64,000 nt of DNA from Rhodopseudomonas palustris (GCF_003226555.1 NZ_QKQS01000008.1:1-64000), one strand, 5' to 3'. Positions 38,251 to 47,192 are shown, counted from the stretch's first letter. The notes: a model not told the origin generated them from the sequence alone. Numbers and translations are program-made.

Positions 38251-38436
38251 CCTTCTCCCCGCGTGCGGGGAGAAGGCCGGGATGAGGGGGCGGCGCCACG
38301 CCGCCGAGTGCCCACGATCAACGATCAGATCACCGGCGACGGCGTCGAGCCACCCGAAAAGCTCAGGCGCGCGGAGGCGCCCCCTCACCCGGATTGCTAC
38401 GCAATCCGACCTCTCCCCGCGCGCGGGGAGAGGTGA
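38251..38436. repeat. CTCCCCGCG-type hairpin repeats
   Basis: CCTTCTCCCC (38251-38260) and GGGGAGAAGG (38267-38276) are exact inverse arms. A second palindrome with CCTCTCCCCGCG and CGCGGGGAGAGG lies at about 38410-38435. ATGAGGGGGCGGC and CGCCCCCTCACCC face each other between them. The whole gap between the hypothetical gene and gpt is made of this repeat. Confidence 0.78.
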
Positions 38437-38494
38437 AGCTGCGGCGCCTGTCAGACCCAGGACGAGAAACTTGCCTACTAGACTAGACGTCTCC

Positions 38495-39016
38495 TCACTC
38501 CGCCCCATTCTTCAGCGGCGGCTGGAAGCTGAGGCCGGTGTCCCAGGGGAAGAAGATCCAGGTGTCCTGCGACACTTCGGTGATGAAGGTGTCGACCAAG
38601 GGACGGCCCTTCGGCTTGGCGTAGACCGCGGCGAAATGCGCGTCCGGCAGCAGCGAGCGCACCATCCGGCCGGTGTTGCCGGTGTCGACCAGGTCGTCGA
38701 TGATCAACAGGCCCTTGCCGGTGCCGCCGCCGAGCGCGGCGGTCTGATCGGAGACGCCCTTGAGCACCTGCAAATCGCCCTGCTTGTCGTGCTCGTAGCT
38801 GGCGATGCACACCGTGTCGATCACCCGCAAGCCGAGCTCGCGGGCGACGATCGCGGCCGGCACCAGGCCGCCGCGGGTGATGGCGATCACCGCATGGAAC
38901 GGTCCGAGCTCGTTGAGCCGCCAGCTCAGCGCCCGGCAGTCGCGGTGAAACTGATCCCACGACACCGGAAACGGGCGCCCCGCCCGTTTCTGCTCATTCG
39001 GTTCGCTTTGCGTCAT
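38495..39016 (-). CDS. gpt: Xanthine phosphoribosyltransferase
   Basis: This 173-residue enzyme joins xanthine or guanine with PRPP to form XMP or GMP in purine salvage. Visible parts are the flexible N-terminus, [20 protein letters not shown], the first strand/loop in [40 protein letters not shown], and the PRPP motif [40 protein letters not shown] and [12 protein letters not shown] close the protein. The length fits Gpt. The guanine-nucleotide genes guaA and guaB lie in the same window but far away, so no operon is implied. A tandem repeat region lies upstream. Confidence 0.93.
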   Translation of the reverse strand: MTQSEPNEQKRAGRPFPVSWDQFHRDCRALSWRLNELGPFHAVIAITRGGLVPAAIVARELGLRVIDTVCIASYEHDKQGDLQVLKGVSDQTAALGGGTGKGLLIIDDLVDTGNTGRMVRSLLPDAHFAAVYAKPKGRPLVDTFITEVSQDTWIFFPWDTGLSFQPPLKNGAE

Positions 39017-39037
39017 TCATCCACTCCGACGACTCCG

Positions 39038-39155
39038 TCATTGCGAGCCCACACATCGGCGCGTTGCGCCGTCCAGGCACAGGCTCCGCGACGCAGTCCA
39101 GGGTCATGGTGCAGGCGGTTCTGGATTGCTGCGTCGCGCCGCTCCCCGCAATGAC
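39038..39155. repeat. Palindromic repeat (GTCATTGCGAGC family)
   Basis: It opens with GTCATTGCGAGCC and closes with CCGCAATGAC, with CAGTCCAGGGTCATGG and GGTTCTGGATTGCTGCGTCG inside. The outer arms are inverse complements. A closer copy lies at 41575-41656. Both flank the genes next to the Anbu cassette. Confidence 0.72.
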
Positions 39156-39174
39156 AGAGACTATTTATCCTGGT

Positions 39175-39912
39175 TCATTTCGCCGGCTGCAGATCCGCCA
39201 GCATCTGCTTCACCGCCGCCATCGCCTGCTGCAGCTTCTCTGGATCGCGCGAGCGGACCACCAGATTGGTATTCGGCTTGCGCTCCTCGTCGAGGAACGG
39301 GTAGCTGCCGATCATCGCGTCCGGATGCGCGGCGGCGATCTCGCGCAAGGGACCGCCGATGTCGCCCTCGCGCGCGTTCGCCTTCACCGTCTCCGACAGC
39401 ATCTTGACGCCGGACTTCAGCGTCGGCGCGACGATGTCCATCATCGCCTGCATGATCGACGGCACGCCGGCCATGACGATGACGTTGCCGATCTTGAAGC
39501 CGGGCGCGATGATGGTCGCGCTCTGGATCAGCTCGGCGCCATCCGGAATCCGCGTCATCCGCAACCGCGCTTCGTTGAGCTCGGCTTCGGAGAACCGTTC
39601 GCGGAACCGCGCCACCACCTCGGGATGATAATCGATCCCGACACCGAACGCCTTGGCAACGCAGTCGGCGGTGATGTCGTCATGGGTCGGCCCGATGCCG
39701 CCGGTGGTGAAGACGTAGGTATAGCGGCTCCGCAGCGCGTCCAGCGCCTCGACGATCGCGTTCTCGTCGTCGGCCACCACGCGCACTTCGCGCAAATCGA
39801 TCGCGATGTTGGTCAGGTATTCGGCGATGAAGCCGATATTCTTGTCCTTGGTCCGGCCCGACAGGATCTCGTCGCCGATCACCAGGATACCCGCCGTAAC
39901 GATCTCGCTCAT
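39175..39912 (-). CDS. CinA N-terminal domain / MoCF-binding-like protein
   Basis: This 245-residue protein has the MoaB/MogA-like molybdopterin-binding fold found in the N-terminal half of CinA. It begins VTAGILVIGDEILSGRTKDK, then the conserved FTTGGIGPTHDDITADCVAK, HPEVVARFRERFSEAELNEA, RMTRIPDGAELIQSATIIAP and FKIGNVIVMAGVPSIMQAMM. The C-terminal nicotinamide deamidase domain of full-length CinA is missing, so it is the short type that is sometimes assigned pyrophosphatase activity on ADP-ribose or FAD. The start at 39912 has GGAAGC nine bases upstream. It is divergent from the ATP-grasp gene of the Anbu cassette. Confidence 0.88.
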   Translation of the reverse strand: MSEIVTAGILVIGDEILSGRTKDKNIGFIAEYLTNIAIDLREVRVVADDENAIVEALDALRSRYTYVFTTGGIGPTHDDITADCVAKAFGVGIDYHPEVVARFRERFSEAELNEARLRMTRIPDGAELIQSATIIAPGFKIGNVIVMAGVPSIMQAMMDIVAPTLKSGVKMLSETVKANAREGDIGGPLREIAAAHPDAMIGSYPFLDEERKPNTNLVVRSRDPEKLQQAMAAVKQMLADLQPAK

Positions 39913-40138
39913 GAATGCTTCCGTTTCCCCGCTGCTAAGTGCCCGGCGACGACCGCAGCTGCCGCCTCCGTAGACTTTTGCCACTCATTTGAGCAGCACC
40001 CGCCCTATTTGCGGGCAAGATTATGAGCCCGCGGTCAAAAAGCGTCCACTCCTTCCATATCGTGCTGGCCCGCCCCTTGCTACTGCTGTGTTCCATGCTG
40101 CACTCTCTCGCAGCGTCTTTGGGAATCAGACTGGTTTC

Positions 40139-41557
40139 ATGGCAGTTGCGTTCGATGAAATGAACGGCCCCAGCGGCGAGGTTCGCGCGGCCTATCAGGA
40201 ATTGTCCCGCTGGCTCGGCGAAACGCCGCCCGAAGCCCTCACTCACCGGCGCCAGGAAGCCGAGCTGCTGTTCCGTCGCATCGGCATCACCTTCGCGGTA
40301 TACGGCGATGCTGAGGCGCAGGAGCGGCTGATCCCGTTCGACGTCATCCCGCGCATTCTGTCGGCGCAGGAATGGGCCCGGATGGAACTCGGGCTGAAGC
40401 AGCGGGTGCGCGCGCTCAACATGTTCCTGCGCGACATCTATCACGGCCGGGACATTCTGCGCGCCGGCATCATTCCCGACGACCTGATCTTCCAGAACCC
40501 GGTGTTCCGCCCGGAGATGAACGGCCAGGCGGTTCCGCACGACGTCTATGTCCACATCGCCGGCATCGACATCGTCCGGGTCGACGACGAGCATTTCTAC
40601 GTGCTGGAGGACAATGCGCGGACGCCGTCCGGCGTCTCTTACATGCTGGAAAACCGCGAGATCATGATGCGGCTGTTTCCGGATCTGTTCGCGCGGCATC
40701 GCATTGCGCCGGTCGAGCGCTATCCGGACGAACTCCTGACCGCGCTGCGCTCGGTCGCGCCGGCGCATTCGTCGTCGGAGCCGACCGTGGCGCTGATGAC
40801 CCCCGGCGTGTTCAACTCCGCCTATTACGAGCACTCGTTCCTCGCCGACAAGCTGGGCATCGAGCTGGTCGAAGGCCGCGACCTCGTCATCAAGAACGAC
40901 GAGGTGTTCATGCGCACCACTGAAGGGCTGAAGCGGGTCGACGTGATCTATCGCCGGGTCGACGACGACTTCATCGATCCGTTGACCTTCCGCCCGGATT
41001 CGGTGCTCGGCGTGCCCGGACTGATGTCGGCCTATCGCGCCGGCAACGTCACGCTGGCGAACGCAGTCGGCACCGGCATCGCCGACGACAAGGCGGTGTA
41101 CAGCTACATGCCGGACATCGTGAAGTTCTACCTGGACGAAGAGCCTATCCTGAAGAACGTGCCGACCTGGCGCTGCCGCGAGCCTTCCGACCTCGCCTAC
41201 GTGCTCGACCATCTGTCCGAGCTGGTGGTGAAGGAGGTCCACGGCTCCGGCGGCTACGGCATGCTGATCGGCCCCACCGCCACCAAGGCGACGATCGAAG
41301 CGTTTCGCGAGAAGCTGAAGCGCGAGCCGGAAGGCTTCATCGCCCAGCCGACGCTGGCGCTCTCGACCTGCCCGACCTGCACCGAAGCCGGCCTCGCGCC
41401 GCGCCATGTCGACCTGCGCCCATTCGTCCTCACCGGCCGCGACCGCATCACCGTCGTCCCCGGCGGCCTCACCCGCGTCGCGCTGCAGGAAGGATCGCTG
41501 GTGGTGAATTCCAGCCAGGGCGGCGGCACCAAAGACACCTGGGTGCTGGATGAGTAG
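40139..41557 (+). CDS. Circularly permuted ATP-grasp (type 2) protein
   Basis: This 472-residue protein belongs to the circularly permuted ATP-grasp family (COG2308). Conserved parts are FDEMNGPSGEVRAAYQELSR, GITFAVYGDAEAQERLIPFD, DVIPRILSAQEWARMELGLK, HIAGIDIVRVDDEHFYVLED, NARTPSGVSYMLENREIMMR and the later KEVHGSGGYGMLIGPTATKA. The family is thought to ligate amino acids or peptides using ATP, on comparative grounds. It is the first gene of the cassette with alpha-E, transglutaminase and Anbu genes. The ATG at 40139 has no strong ribosome-binding site. A palindromic repeat lies between this gene and the alpha-E gene. Confidence 0.92.
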   Translation: MAVAFDEMNGPSGEVRAAYQELSRWLGETPPEALTHRRQEAELLFRRIGITFAVYGDAEAQERLIPFDVIPRILSAQEWARMELGLKQRVRALNMFLRDIYHGRDILRAGIIPDDLIFQNPVFRPEMNGQAVPHDVYVHIAGIDIVRVDDEHFYVLEDNARTPSGVSYMLENREIMMRLFPDLFARHRIAPVERYPDELLTALRSVAPAHSSSEPTVALMTPGVFNSAYYEHSFLADKLGIELVEGRDLVIKNDEVFMRTTEGLKRVDVIYRRVDDDFIDPLTFRPDSVLGVPGLMSAYRAGNVTLANAVGTGIADDKAVYSYMPDIVKFYLDEEPILKNVPTWRCREPSDLAYVLDHLSELVVKEVHGSGGYGMLIGPTATKATIEAFREKLKREPEGFIAQPTLALSTCPTCTEAGLAPRHVDLRPFVLTGRDRITVVPGGLTRVALQEGSLVVNSSQGGGTKDTWVLDE

Positions 41558-41574
41558 GTTCGCAACATTGAGGC

Positions 41575-41656
41575 GTCATTGCGAGCGAAGCGAAGCAATC
41601 CATGGCGCCACACTCGGCAAGCTGGATTGCTTCGTCGCTCCGCTCCTCGCAATGAC
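41575..41656. repeat. Palindromic repeat (GTCATTGCGAGCG family)
   Basis: GTCATTGCGAGCGAAGCGAA near the left end and CGCTCCTCGCAATGAC near the right end are near-complete inverse complements, with AGCAATCCATGG and GCTGGATTGCTTCG inside as a second pair. It can fold as one long stem of about 80 bases. It lies between the ATP-grasp and alpha-E genes of the cassette. Confidence 0.8.
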
Positions 41657-41666
41657 GGAATGAGTC

Positions 41667-42611
41667 ATGCTGTCCCGTACCGCTGAAAACCTGTTCTGGC
41701 TGTCCCGCTACGTCGAGCGCGCCGAATATCTGGCGCGGACCATCGAGGCGACGCTGCGCGTCACCGCGCTGCCGAACACCTATTCGGGCCAAGGCAACGA
41801 ATGGGATTCGGCGCTGCTCACGGCAGGCGTCAGCGCCAGCTTCTATGCGCAATACGACGAGGCCAACGAGCCCAACGTCGTCGAATTCCTGTCGATGTCG
41901 ACCTCGAACCCGTCCTCGATCCGCAATTGCATCGAGGCGGCGCGGCTGAACGCGCGCTCGGTCCGCACCGCGCTCACGGGCGCGATGTGGGACACCATCA
42001 ATTCCGCCTGGATCGAGCTGCAGGAGAACTGGAGCAAGGGCGCCAAGACACGCGAGCAACTGACCCAGTTCCTGCGCTTCGTGCAGGAGACGTCACTGCG
42101 GTTCGACGGCTCGGCCTATCGCACCATGCTGCGCAACGACGCCTATTGGTTCTCGCGGCTCGGCGTGCATCTGGAACGCGCCGACAACACCGCGCGGATT
42201 CTCGACGTCAAATATCATCTGCTGCTCCCCGAAGAGGAGCACGTCGGCGGCCCGCTCGACTATTATCAGTGGTCGTCGATCCTGCGCTCGGTGTCGGCGC
42301 TGACCGCCTATCACTGGGTATATCGCGAGACGCTGAAACCGTGGCTGATCGCCGACCTGTTGATCCTCAACGACAGCCTGCCGCGCTCGCTGGCGTCGTG
42401 CTACGGCAATCTGGTGCGGAATCTCGACCAGATCGGCGTCGCCTACGGCCGCCAGGGCCTGGCCCAGCGCCACGCCCGCGCCATCCGAAACCGGCTGGAA
42501 CATTCCAACATGGACGACATCTTCCAGCGCGGCGTCCACGAATTCATCCAGGAATTCATCGCCGACAACAGCCGGCTCGGCGAAATCGTCGCCAAGCAGT
42601 ATCTTATCTGA
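41667..42611 (+). CDS. Alpha-E domain protein
   Basis: This 314-residue protein is an all-helical alpha-E family member (COG2307). The N-terminus MLSRTAENLFWLSRYVERAE and YLARTIEATLRVTALPNTYS is the family hallmark. Later are FLSMSTSNPSSIRNCIEAAR, NARSVRTALTGAMWDTINSA and FDGSAYRTMLRNDAYWFSRL, then GVHLERADNTARILDVKYHL. No reaction is known; in published comparative work it accompanies the permuted ATP-grasp and transglutaminase proteins and may act as partner of the ligase. The start ATG at 41667 immediately follows a repeat. The next gene starts 53 bases later. Confidence 0.93.
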   Translation: MLSRTAENLFWLSRYVERAEYLARTIEATLRVTALPNTYSGQGNEWDSALLTAGVSASFYAQYDEANEPNVVEFLSMSTSNPSSIRNCIEAARLNARSVRTALTGAMWDTINSAWIELQENWSKGAKTREQLTQFLRFVQETSLRFDGSAYRTMLRNDAYWFSRLGVHLERADNTARILDVKYHLLLPEEEHVGGPLDYYQWSSILRSVSALTAYHWVYRETLKPWLIADLLILNDSLPRSLASCYGNLVRNLDQIGVAYGRQGLAQRHARAIRNRLEHSNMDDIFQRGVHEFIQEFIADNSRLGEIVAKQYLI

Positions 42612-42664
42612 TCGAGCACAGGCGCGCGCGACCGCCCGCCCGCCGCAACCGGACTGCCGACGCC

Positions 42665-43492
42665 ATGCGCCTGCGCATCACGCACACGACAAATTATCGC
42701 TACGAGCCGCCCGCCACCGGCGTGATCCAGGTGCTGCGGCTGACGCCCGGCAGCCACGACGGCCAATACGTCGCCGACTGGCAGATCGACGTCTCCACCG
42801 ACACCCGGCTCGACATGCATTACGACGCGTTCGGCAACGTCACCCACGTGCTGACGGTCGGCGCGACCGAGTATCTCACCATCACCGCCGAAGGGCTGAT
42901 CGAGACCTCGGACACCGGCGGCGTCCTGAAGGGCACCGACGAGCGGTTTCCGCCGCAGCTGTTTCTGCGCCCGACCGAGCTGACCGACCTCGCGCCGCCG
43001 ATGCAGGCGCTGGCGCGCGAGCTGCGCGGCGACGGCAGCGGCGACACGATCGGCTTCCTGCACGCGCTGATGTCCGCGATCAACCAGCACATCACCTTCG
43101 ACGACGACCCCACCCATTCGGGCACGACCGCGGCCGAAGCCTTCGCGTTACGCCGCGGCGTCTGCCAAGACTACGCGCATGTGTTCATCGCCTGCGCCCG
43201 CGCCGGCGGCGTGCCGGCTCGGTTCGTCGCCGGGCATTTCCTGCGCGCCGACGGCATGGCGCAGCAACCCGCCGGCCACGCCTGGGCCGAAGCCTATGTG
43301 CCGGGTCTCGGCTGGGTCGGGTTCGATCCGGCCAACGGCATCTGCACCACCGATGCCCACGCCCGCGTCGCCATCGGGCTCGACTATCTCGGCGCCGCGC
43401 CGGTGCGCGGCACCCGCTATGGCGGCGGCGTCGAGACCTTGACGGTGTCGGTCAAGGTCGATCAGGCCGGCCGGCAATTCCAATCGCAATAG
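42665..43492 (+). CDS. Transglutaminase-like family protein
   Basis: This 275-residue protein has the bacterial transglutaminase-like N-terminal domain (RITHTTNYRYEPPATGVIQV, LRLTPGSHDGQYVADWQIDV) and then the papain-like core. The catalytic triad is visible: Cys in ALRRGVCQDYAHVFIACARA, His in GHAWAEAYVPGLGWVGFDPA, and Asp in the following WVGFDPANG. Such proteins often act as peptidases or amidases rather than cross-linkers. It is the third gene of the Anbu cassette and fits a role in handling the peptide or amide made by the ATP-grasp protein. There is no signal peptide, so it should be cytosolic. Confidence 0.93.
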   Translation: MRLRITHTTNYRYEPPATGVIQVLRLTPGSHDGQYVADWQIDVSTDTRLDMHYDAFGNVTHVLTVGATEYLTITAEGLIETSDTGGVLKGTDERFPPQLFLRPTELTDLAPPMQALARELRGDGSGDTIGFLHALMSAINQHITFDDDPTHSGTTAAEAFALRRGVCQDYAHVFIACARAGGVPARFVAGHFLRADGMAQQPAGHAWAEAYVPGLGWVGFDPANGICTTDAHARVAIGLDYLGAAPVRGTRYGGGVETLTVSVKVDQAGRQFQSQ

Positions 43493-43603
43493 CTTCCGCC
43501 CTTCGGGGGCTGGACGGGCGGCACGGATGGGCTAGTGTCCCGCGGCCGATCGGCGCTGCCGCGCCGGCGCAATTGCTGTCAGGCCTGTGAGTTCGAGGAC
43601 GAG

Positions 43604-44350
43604 ATGACCTATTGCTGTGGAGTGCTGGTGCGCGAGGGCCTGGTGATGGTCGCCGACACCCGCACCAATGCCGGGCTCGACAACATCTCGACCTTTCGCA
43701 AGCTGCACGTCTTCAGCACGCCGGGCGACCGCATCATGGCGGTGGCGAGCGCCGGCAATCTGTCGATCAGCCAGTCGGTGCTGTCGACCCTGACCGAAGG
43801 CCTCGAAAACGCCGAGACCAGCGAGCGCGAGACCCTGATCGGCGCGTCCAGCATGTTCCAGGCGGCGCAACTGATCGGCCGCGTCATCCGCCACGTCAAT
43901 GCGACCGAGGCGCAGGCGCTCAAGGCCGAGGAAATCAACTACGAGGTGTCGTTCCTGTTCGGCGGCCAGATCAAGGGCGAGCGGATGCGGCTGTTCATGA
44001 TCTATCCGGCCGGCAACTTCATCGAATGCACCATCGACACGCCGTATTTGCAGATCGGAGAGCACAAATACGGCAAGCCCGTGCTCGACCGCGCGATCAC
44101 TTACGACGTCGAACTGTACGAGGCGCTGAAGACCAGCCTGATCTCGATGGATTCGACGATGCGCTCCAATCTCGGCGTCGGCCTGCCGATCGACGTGCTG
44201 GTGGTACGCACCGACGTTTGCGACGCCGACCTCAACCACCGCATCGAGGCCGGAGAGCCCTACTTCCACGACCTCCGCTCGCGCTGGTCCGCCGCACTGC
44301 GCGCCGCCCACAAGAACATCCCGCGCCCGCCCTACAAGAATCCGGCGTGA
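43604..44350 (+). CDS. anbu: Anbu, bacterial proteasome-type peptidase
   Basis: This 248-residue protein is Anbu (ancestral beta subunit, COG3484), an Ntn-hydrolase related to HslV and the 20S proteasome. After removal of Met-1 the nucleophile would be Thr-2 in MTYCCGVLVREGLVMVADTR. Asp-18 and Lys-33 (FRKLHVF) are at the positions of the proteasome Asp17 and Lys33. AVASAGNLSISQSVLSTLTE and NYEVSFLFGGQIKGERMRLF, then STMRSNLGVGLPIDVLVV follow. Published structures of Anbu show open helical rings of subunits; its substrate is not known. The ATG at 43604 has GAGGACGAG upstream and was chosen because Thr must be second; an upstream start at 43535 would block the nucleophile. Confidence 0.95.
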   Translation: MTYCCGVLVREGLVMVADTRTNAGLDNISTFRKLHVFSTPGDRIMAVASAGNLSISQSVLSTLTEGLENAETSERETLIGASSMFQAAQLIGRVIRHVNATEAQALKAEEINYEVSFLFGGQIKGERMRLFMIYPAGNFIECTIDTPYLQIGEHKYGKPVLDRAITYDVELYEALKTSLISMDSTMRSNLGVGLPIDVLVVRTDVCDADLNHRIEAGEPYFHDLRSRWSAALRAAHKNIPRPPYKNPA

Positions 44351-44368
44351 GGCATCGGGCGCGAGATC

Positions 44369-44908
44369 ATGATGGCAAAGACCGCCACCTGGCGCGGCAT
44401 GACCCCCGCCGATCTGCCCGCCGTCAACGCCATCGCGGCGGTGGTCCACGCAGCCTACCCTGAAGACCCCGCGGTGTTCGCCGAGCGGCTGGCACTGTAT
44501 CCGGACGGTTGCTTCGTGCTCGAGACCGCGAACGGCCTCGCCGGCTATCTCGTTAGTCATCCTTGGCATGTGATGCAGCCACCGGCGCTGAATGCGCTGC
44601 TGGGCAGTATGCCACAGCCGGCCTCGACCTATTATTTGCACGACATCGCGCTGCTACCGCAGGCGCGCGGCGGCGGTGCGGCAGGCACCGTGCTGACGAT
44701 GGTGTTTGATCACGCAGCGGCTGTCGCGGACAACGTCTCACTCGTCGCTGTCGGTGGAACCGCGCCGTTCTGGGGGCGTTATCGCTTCGCGCCACACGAC
44801 ACCCCGAGCCTCGCACGCAAGCTTCAGAGCTACGGCAAAGACGCCAGCTATATGGTCCGCTCGCTGAGCGCCGATCACGCCGCCGGATCGACGATCTCGC
44901 TGGAGTGA
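44369..44908 (+). CDS. GNAT-family N-acetyltransferase
   Basis: This 179-residue protein has the GNAT fold. TWRGMTPADLPAVNAIAAVV and EDPAVFAERLALYPDGCFVL form the first helices and strands. YYLHDIALLPQARGGGAAGT supplies strand 4 and the acetyl-CoA pyrophosphate loop (Q/R-x-x-G-x-G/A type). VAVGGTAPFWGRYRFAPHDT is the C-terminal strand and helix region. Its substrate is unknown. It starts 18 bases after the Anbu stop, so it is likely cotranscribed with the cassette. It is not part of the cassette as I know it from other genomes, so it could be an accessory function. Confidence 0.85.
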   Translation: MMAKTATWRGMTPADLPAVNAIAAVVHAAYPEDPAVFAERLALYPDGCFVLETANGLAGYLVSHPWHVMQPPALNALLGSMPQPASTYYLHDIALLPQARGGGAAGTVLTMVFDHAAAVADNVSLVAVGGTAPFWGRYRFAPHDTPSLARKLQSYGKDASYMVRSLSADHAAGSTISLE

Positions 44909-45024
44909 GTGGCGGTGCAAGCTGCAGACCGGACAGGATGCCGCAGTGAGCGCGCGCATTTCTGAGCTAGAATAAGTTCCGAATTCATCGTCGATCCGTC
45001 GGCAGAAAAATCGTCGCCCTCGTC

Positions 45025-45041
45025 ACGGTTACATTAACCGT
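45025..45041. promoter_or_regulatory. Perfect 7-bp dyad upstream of the CelD-type gene
   Basis: ACGGTTA (45025-45031) and TAACCGT (45035-45041) are exact inverse complements separated by CAT. The site is 108 bases before the start at 45150, in the 241-base gap after the GNAT gene. It may be a regulator site. No T-run follows, so a terminator is unlikely. Confidence 0.45.
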
Positions 45042-45149
45042 GTCTGCTGTTCCTGTTGCGGACAAATTCAAACGACGGCACCTCGATACTAGGTTGCCCT
45101 TTATCCATACGGCGCGCCTGCGTGCGGGCCGCGAGACCAAGGACGAGAG

Positions 45150-46352
45150 ATGACGAGCAAGCCCGACGCGACGGGAGCCCAGGGCACAAGCCTGGAGCAG
45201 GCCACGCGCCTGGAGATTGTGCGGACGACCGAGCGCCTGCAGGAAATCGGAGACGCCTGGGAAACACTGTGGGAGCAAGCCGACGCTCCGGTGTTTCAAT
45301 GCCACGCTTGGGTGGCAGCGTGGTGGCACGCCGTACCGGATCCGCATCGGCGCGGGCTGATGATCGTCCTCGCCTGGTCCGGGGATCGACTTGATGCGGT
45401 GATGCCGCTCGCAATCTGCCGGCTGCACGGCATCCGCGTGCTCGAATGGGCCGCCAAGGATTATTCCGATTATTGCGACGTGCTGCTGCGCCCCTGCACC
45501 GACCCGGCACTGGCCGTGCGGATGTGGGATTACGTCAGCGCGCAAGGCGGCTTCGATGCCGCGTATCTGCCCCATCTCTTGCCGACAGCGACCGCGACCA
45601 CGCTGACACGTCGCACGACGGGTGGCCTCGCGCTGCATCCGCATCACCGGCAGGCCACCAGCCTGCGCGTCGTCGGCCGTTGGGAAAATGGGCAGGCCTG
45701 GTTCGACTCGCAATCGGGCAACGCCCGGCGCAACTACCGCCGAGCGCTGAAAAGCCTGTCCGAAGGCGCCAAGGTCGAATTCCGGCGGCTCGGGCCCGGC
45801 GAGCAACTCGGGCCTGCGCTGCAGCGCTGTGCCGAGCTGAAGCGTGCCTGGTGCGCGCGCAACGGGCTGATCGCGCCGCTGTTCGACGAGGGCTCGCCGA
45901 TGCTGCCAGCGCTGGCGCAGGTGCTCGCCGACAAGAATCTGCTCCATGTCTTCGTGCTCGAACGCGACGGCATCATCGTCGCAATAACCATCAACTTGGT
46001 CCAGCACGACACCATGATGGCCTATGTCACCACCTACGACTCCGCCTTCGAGCGCGGTTCGCCCGGCTACATCCTGTTGTACGACTACATCCGATGGGCG
46101 ATCGATCAAGGCGCCACCTGCATCGATTTTCTTTGCGGCGACGAGGACTACAAGTATCGCTTCGCCAATCAGCAGGTGACGCTGGCGTCGTTCGTCGGCG
46201 GCCGCACCCTGTTGGGCAAGATGGCGCTGCAATCCGACCGCGTCTGGCACGCCGTCCAGAGCTATCGCAGCAGACATCAGCGTCCCACTTCGAAGGCGGC
46301 GCCGCGGGCCAACGACGAACGTGCAGGCACCGAAGCGGTCGCCGAACGCTGA
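45150..46352 (+). CDS. CelD/BcsL-type GNAT acyltransferase
   Basis: This 400-residue protein belongs to the CelD/GNAT_6 group, which is FemX-like and often linked to exopolysaccharide or cellulose genes. Conserved parts are LEIVRTTERLQEIGDAWETL, WEQADAPVFQCHAWVAAWWH, MPLAICRLHGIRVLEWAAKD and YSDYCDVLLRPCTDPALAVR. The C-terminal acyltransferase core has RRNYRRALKSLSEGAKVEFR, LLHVFVLERDGIIVAITINL, GSPGYILLYDYIRWAIDQGA and IDFLCGDEDYKYRFANQQVT. The reaction is unknown. There are no polysaccharide genes nearby. The last 40 residues are low-complexity. Confidence 0.85.
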   Translation: MTSKPDATGAQGTSLEQATRLEIVRTTERLQEIGDAWETLWEQADAPVFQCHAWVAAWWHAVPDPHRRGLMIVLAWSGDRLDAVMPLAICRLHGIRVLEWAAKDYSDYCDVLLRPCTDPALAVRMWDYVSAQGGFDAAYLPHLLPTATATTLTRRTTGGLALHPHHRQATSLRVVGRWENGQAWFDSQSGNARRNYRRALKSLSEGAKVEFRRLGPGEQLGPALQRCAELKRAWCARNGLIAPLFDEGSPMLPALAQVLADKNLLHVFVLERDGIIVAITINLVQHDTMMAYVTTYDSAFERGSPGYILLYDYIRWAIDQGATCIDFLCGDEDYKYRFANQQVTLASFVGGRTLLGKMALQSDRVWHAVQSYRSRHQRPTSKAAPRANDERAGTEAVAER

Positions 46353-46433
46353 CCGCATCGGCTTGTTGCGGCCATGGACTGGCTTTACGGTGCGCGCCTC
46401 ATCACAACGATAGAACAGTTCGGGGAGACGCCG

Positions 46434-47192
46434 ATGTCCACCACCAAGATCGCCCTCGTCACCGGCGCCGGCACCGGCGTCGGCCGTGCCGCGGCGCTGG
46501 CGCTGATGCAGGCCGGCTTCACCGTGGTGCTGGCCGGCCGCCGGCTGCAACTGCTGCAGGAGACCCAGAAGCTCGGCGCCGAGTTCGGCGACAGCCTGCC
46601 GGTGGTCGCCGATATGGCCGACCCGGCCTCGATCGCCGCACTATTCGACAAGGCCACCGCCACCTATGGCCGGCTCGACCTCTTGTTCAACAACGCCGGC
46701 ATCGGCGCGCCGCCGGTGCCGTTCGAGGACCTGCCGCTGGAACAATGGCAGGCGGTGGTGATGACCAACCTCACCGCGCCGTTCCTGTGCACCCAGCACG
46801 CGTTCCGGATCATGAAGGATCAGAACCCGCGCGGCGGCCGCATCATCAACAACGGCTCGATCTCGGCGCACGCGCCGCGGCCGTTCTCATCCGCCTACAC
46901 CGCCACCAAGCACGCCATCACCGGCCTGACCAAGGCCAGCAATCTCGACGGCCGCGCCTACGACATCGCGGTCGGCCAGATCGACATCGGCAACGCCGCC
47001 ACCCCGATGACCGACCGCATGGTCGAGGGCCCCGGCGTGCTGCAACCGGACGGCTCGGTCAAGCACGAGCCGCGGATGGACGCCAAGGCGGTCGGCGATG
47101 CGGTCGCCTACATGGCCGGTCTGCCGCTCGACGCCAACGTGCTGGTCATGACCGTGATGGCGACCAAAATGCCGTTCGTCGGCCGCGGCTGA
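46434..47192 (+). CDS. SDR-family oxidoreductase
   Basis: This 252-residue protein is a classical short-chain dehydrogenase/reductase. The cofactor motif is [40 protein letters not shown] marks the NADP-type second strand, and [20 protein letters not shown] follows. The serine is in [20 protein letters not shown] and the Tyr/Lys in [19 protein letters not shown]. The C-terminal [20 protein letters not shown] is typical of the group. GGGGAGA lies eight bases before the ATG at 46434. It stands between the CelD-type gene and an acyltransferase gene, but a shared function is not evident. Confidence 0.9.
   Translation: MSTTKIALVTGAGTGVGRAAALALMQAGFTVVLAGRRLQLLQETQKLGAEFGDSLPVVADMADPASIAALFDKATATYGRLDLLFNNAGIGAPPVPFEDLPLEQWQAVVMTNLTAPFLCTQHAFRIMKDQNPRGGRIINNGSISAHAPRPFSSAYTATKHAITGLTKASNLDGRAYDIAVGQIDIGNAATPMTDRMVEGPGVLQPDGSVKHEPRMDAKAVGDAVAYMAGLPLDANVLVMTVMATKMPFVGRG

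Noticed and set aside
43535-43603. Upstream start for Anbu
   Set aside because: The catalytic threonine must be residue 2 so that Met removal exposes it. The ribosome-binding site also fits 43604.
44985-46550. 521-residue minus-strand frame opposite the CelD-type gene
   Set aside because: It is His/Gln/Arg-rich and unlike any protein family, and it covers a conserved plus-strand gene.
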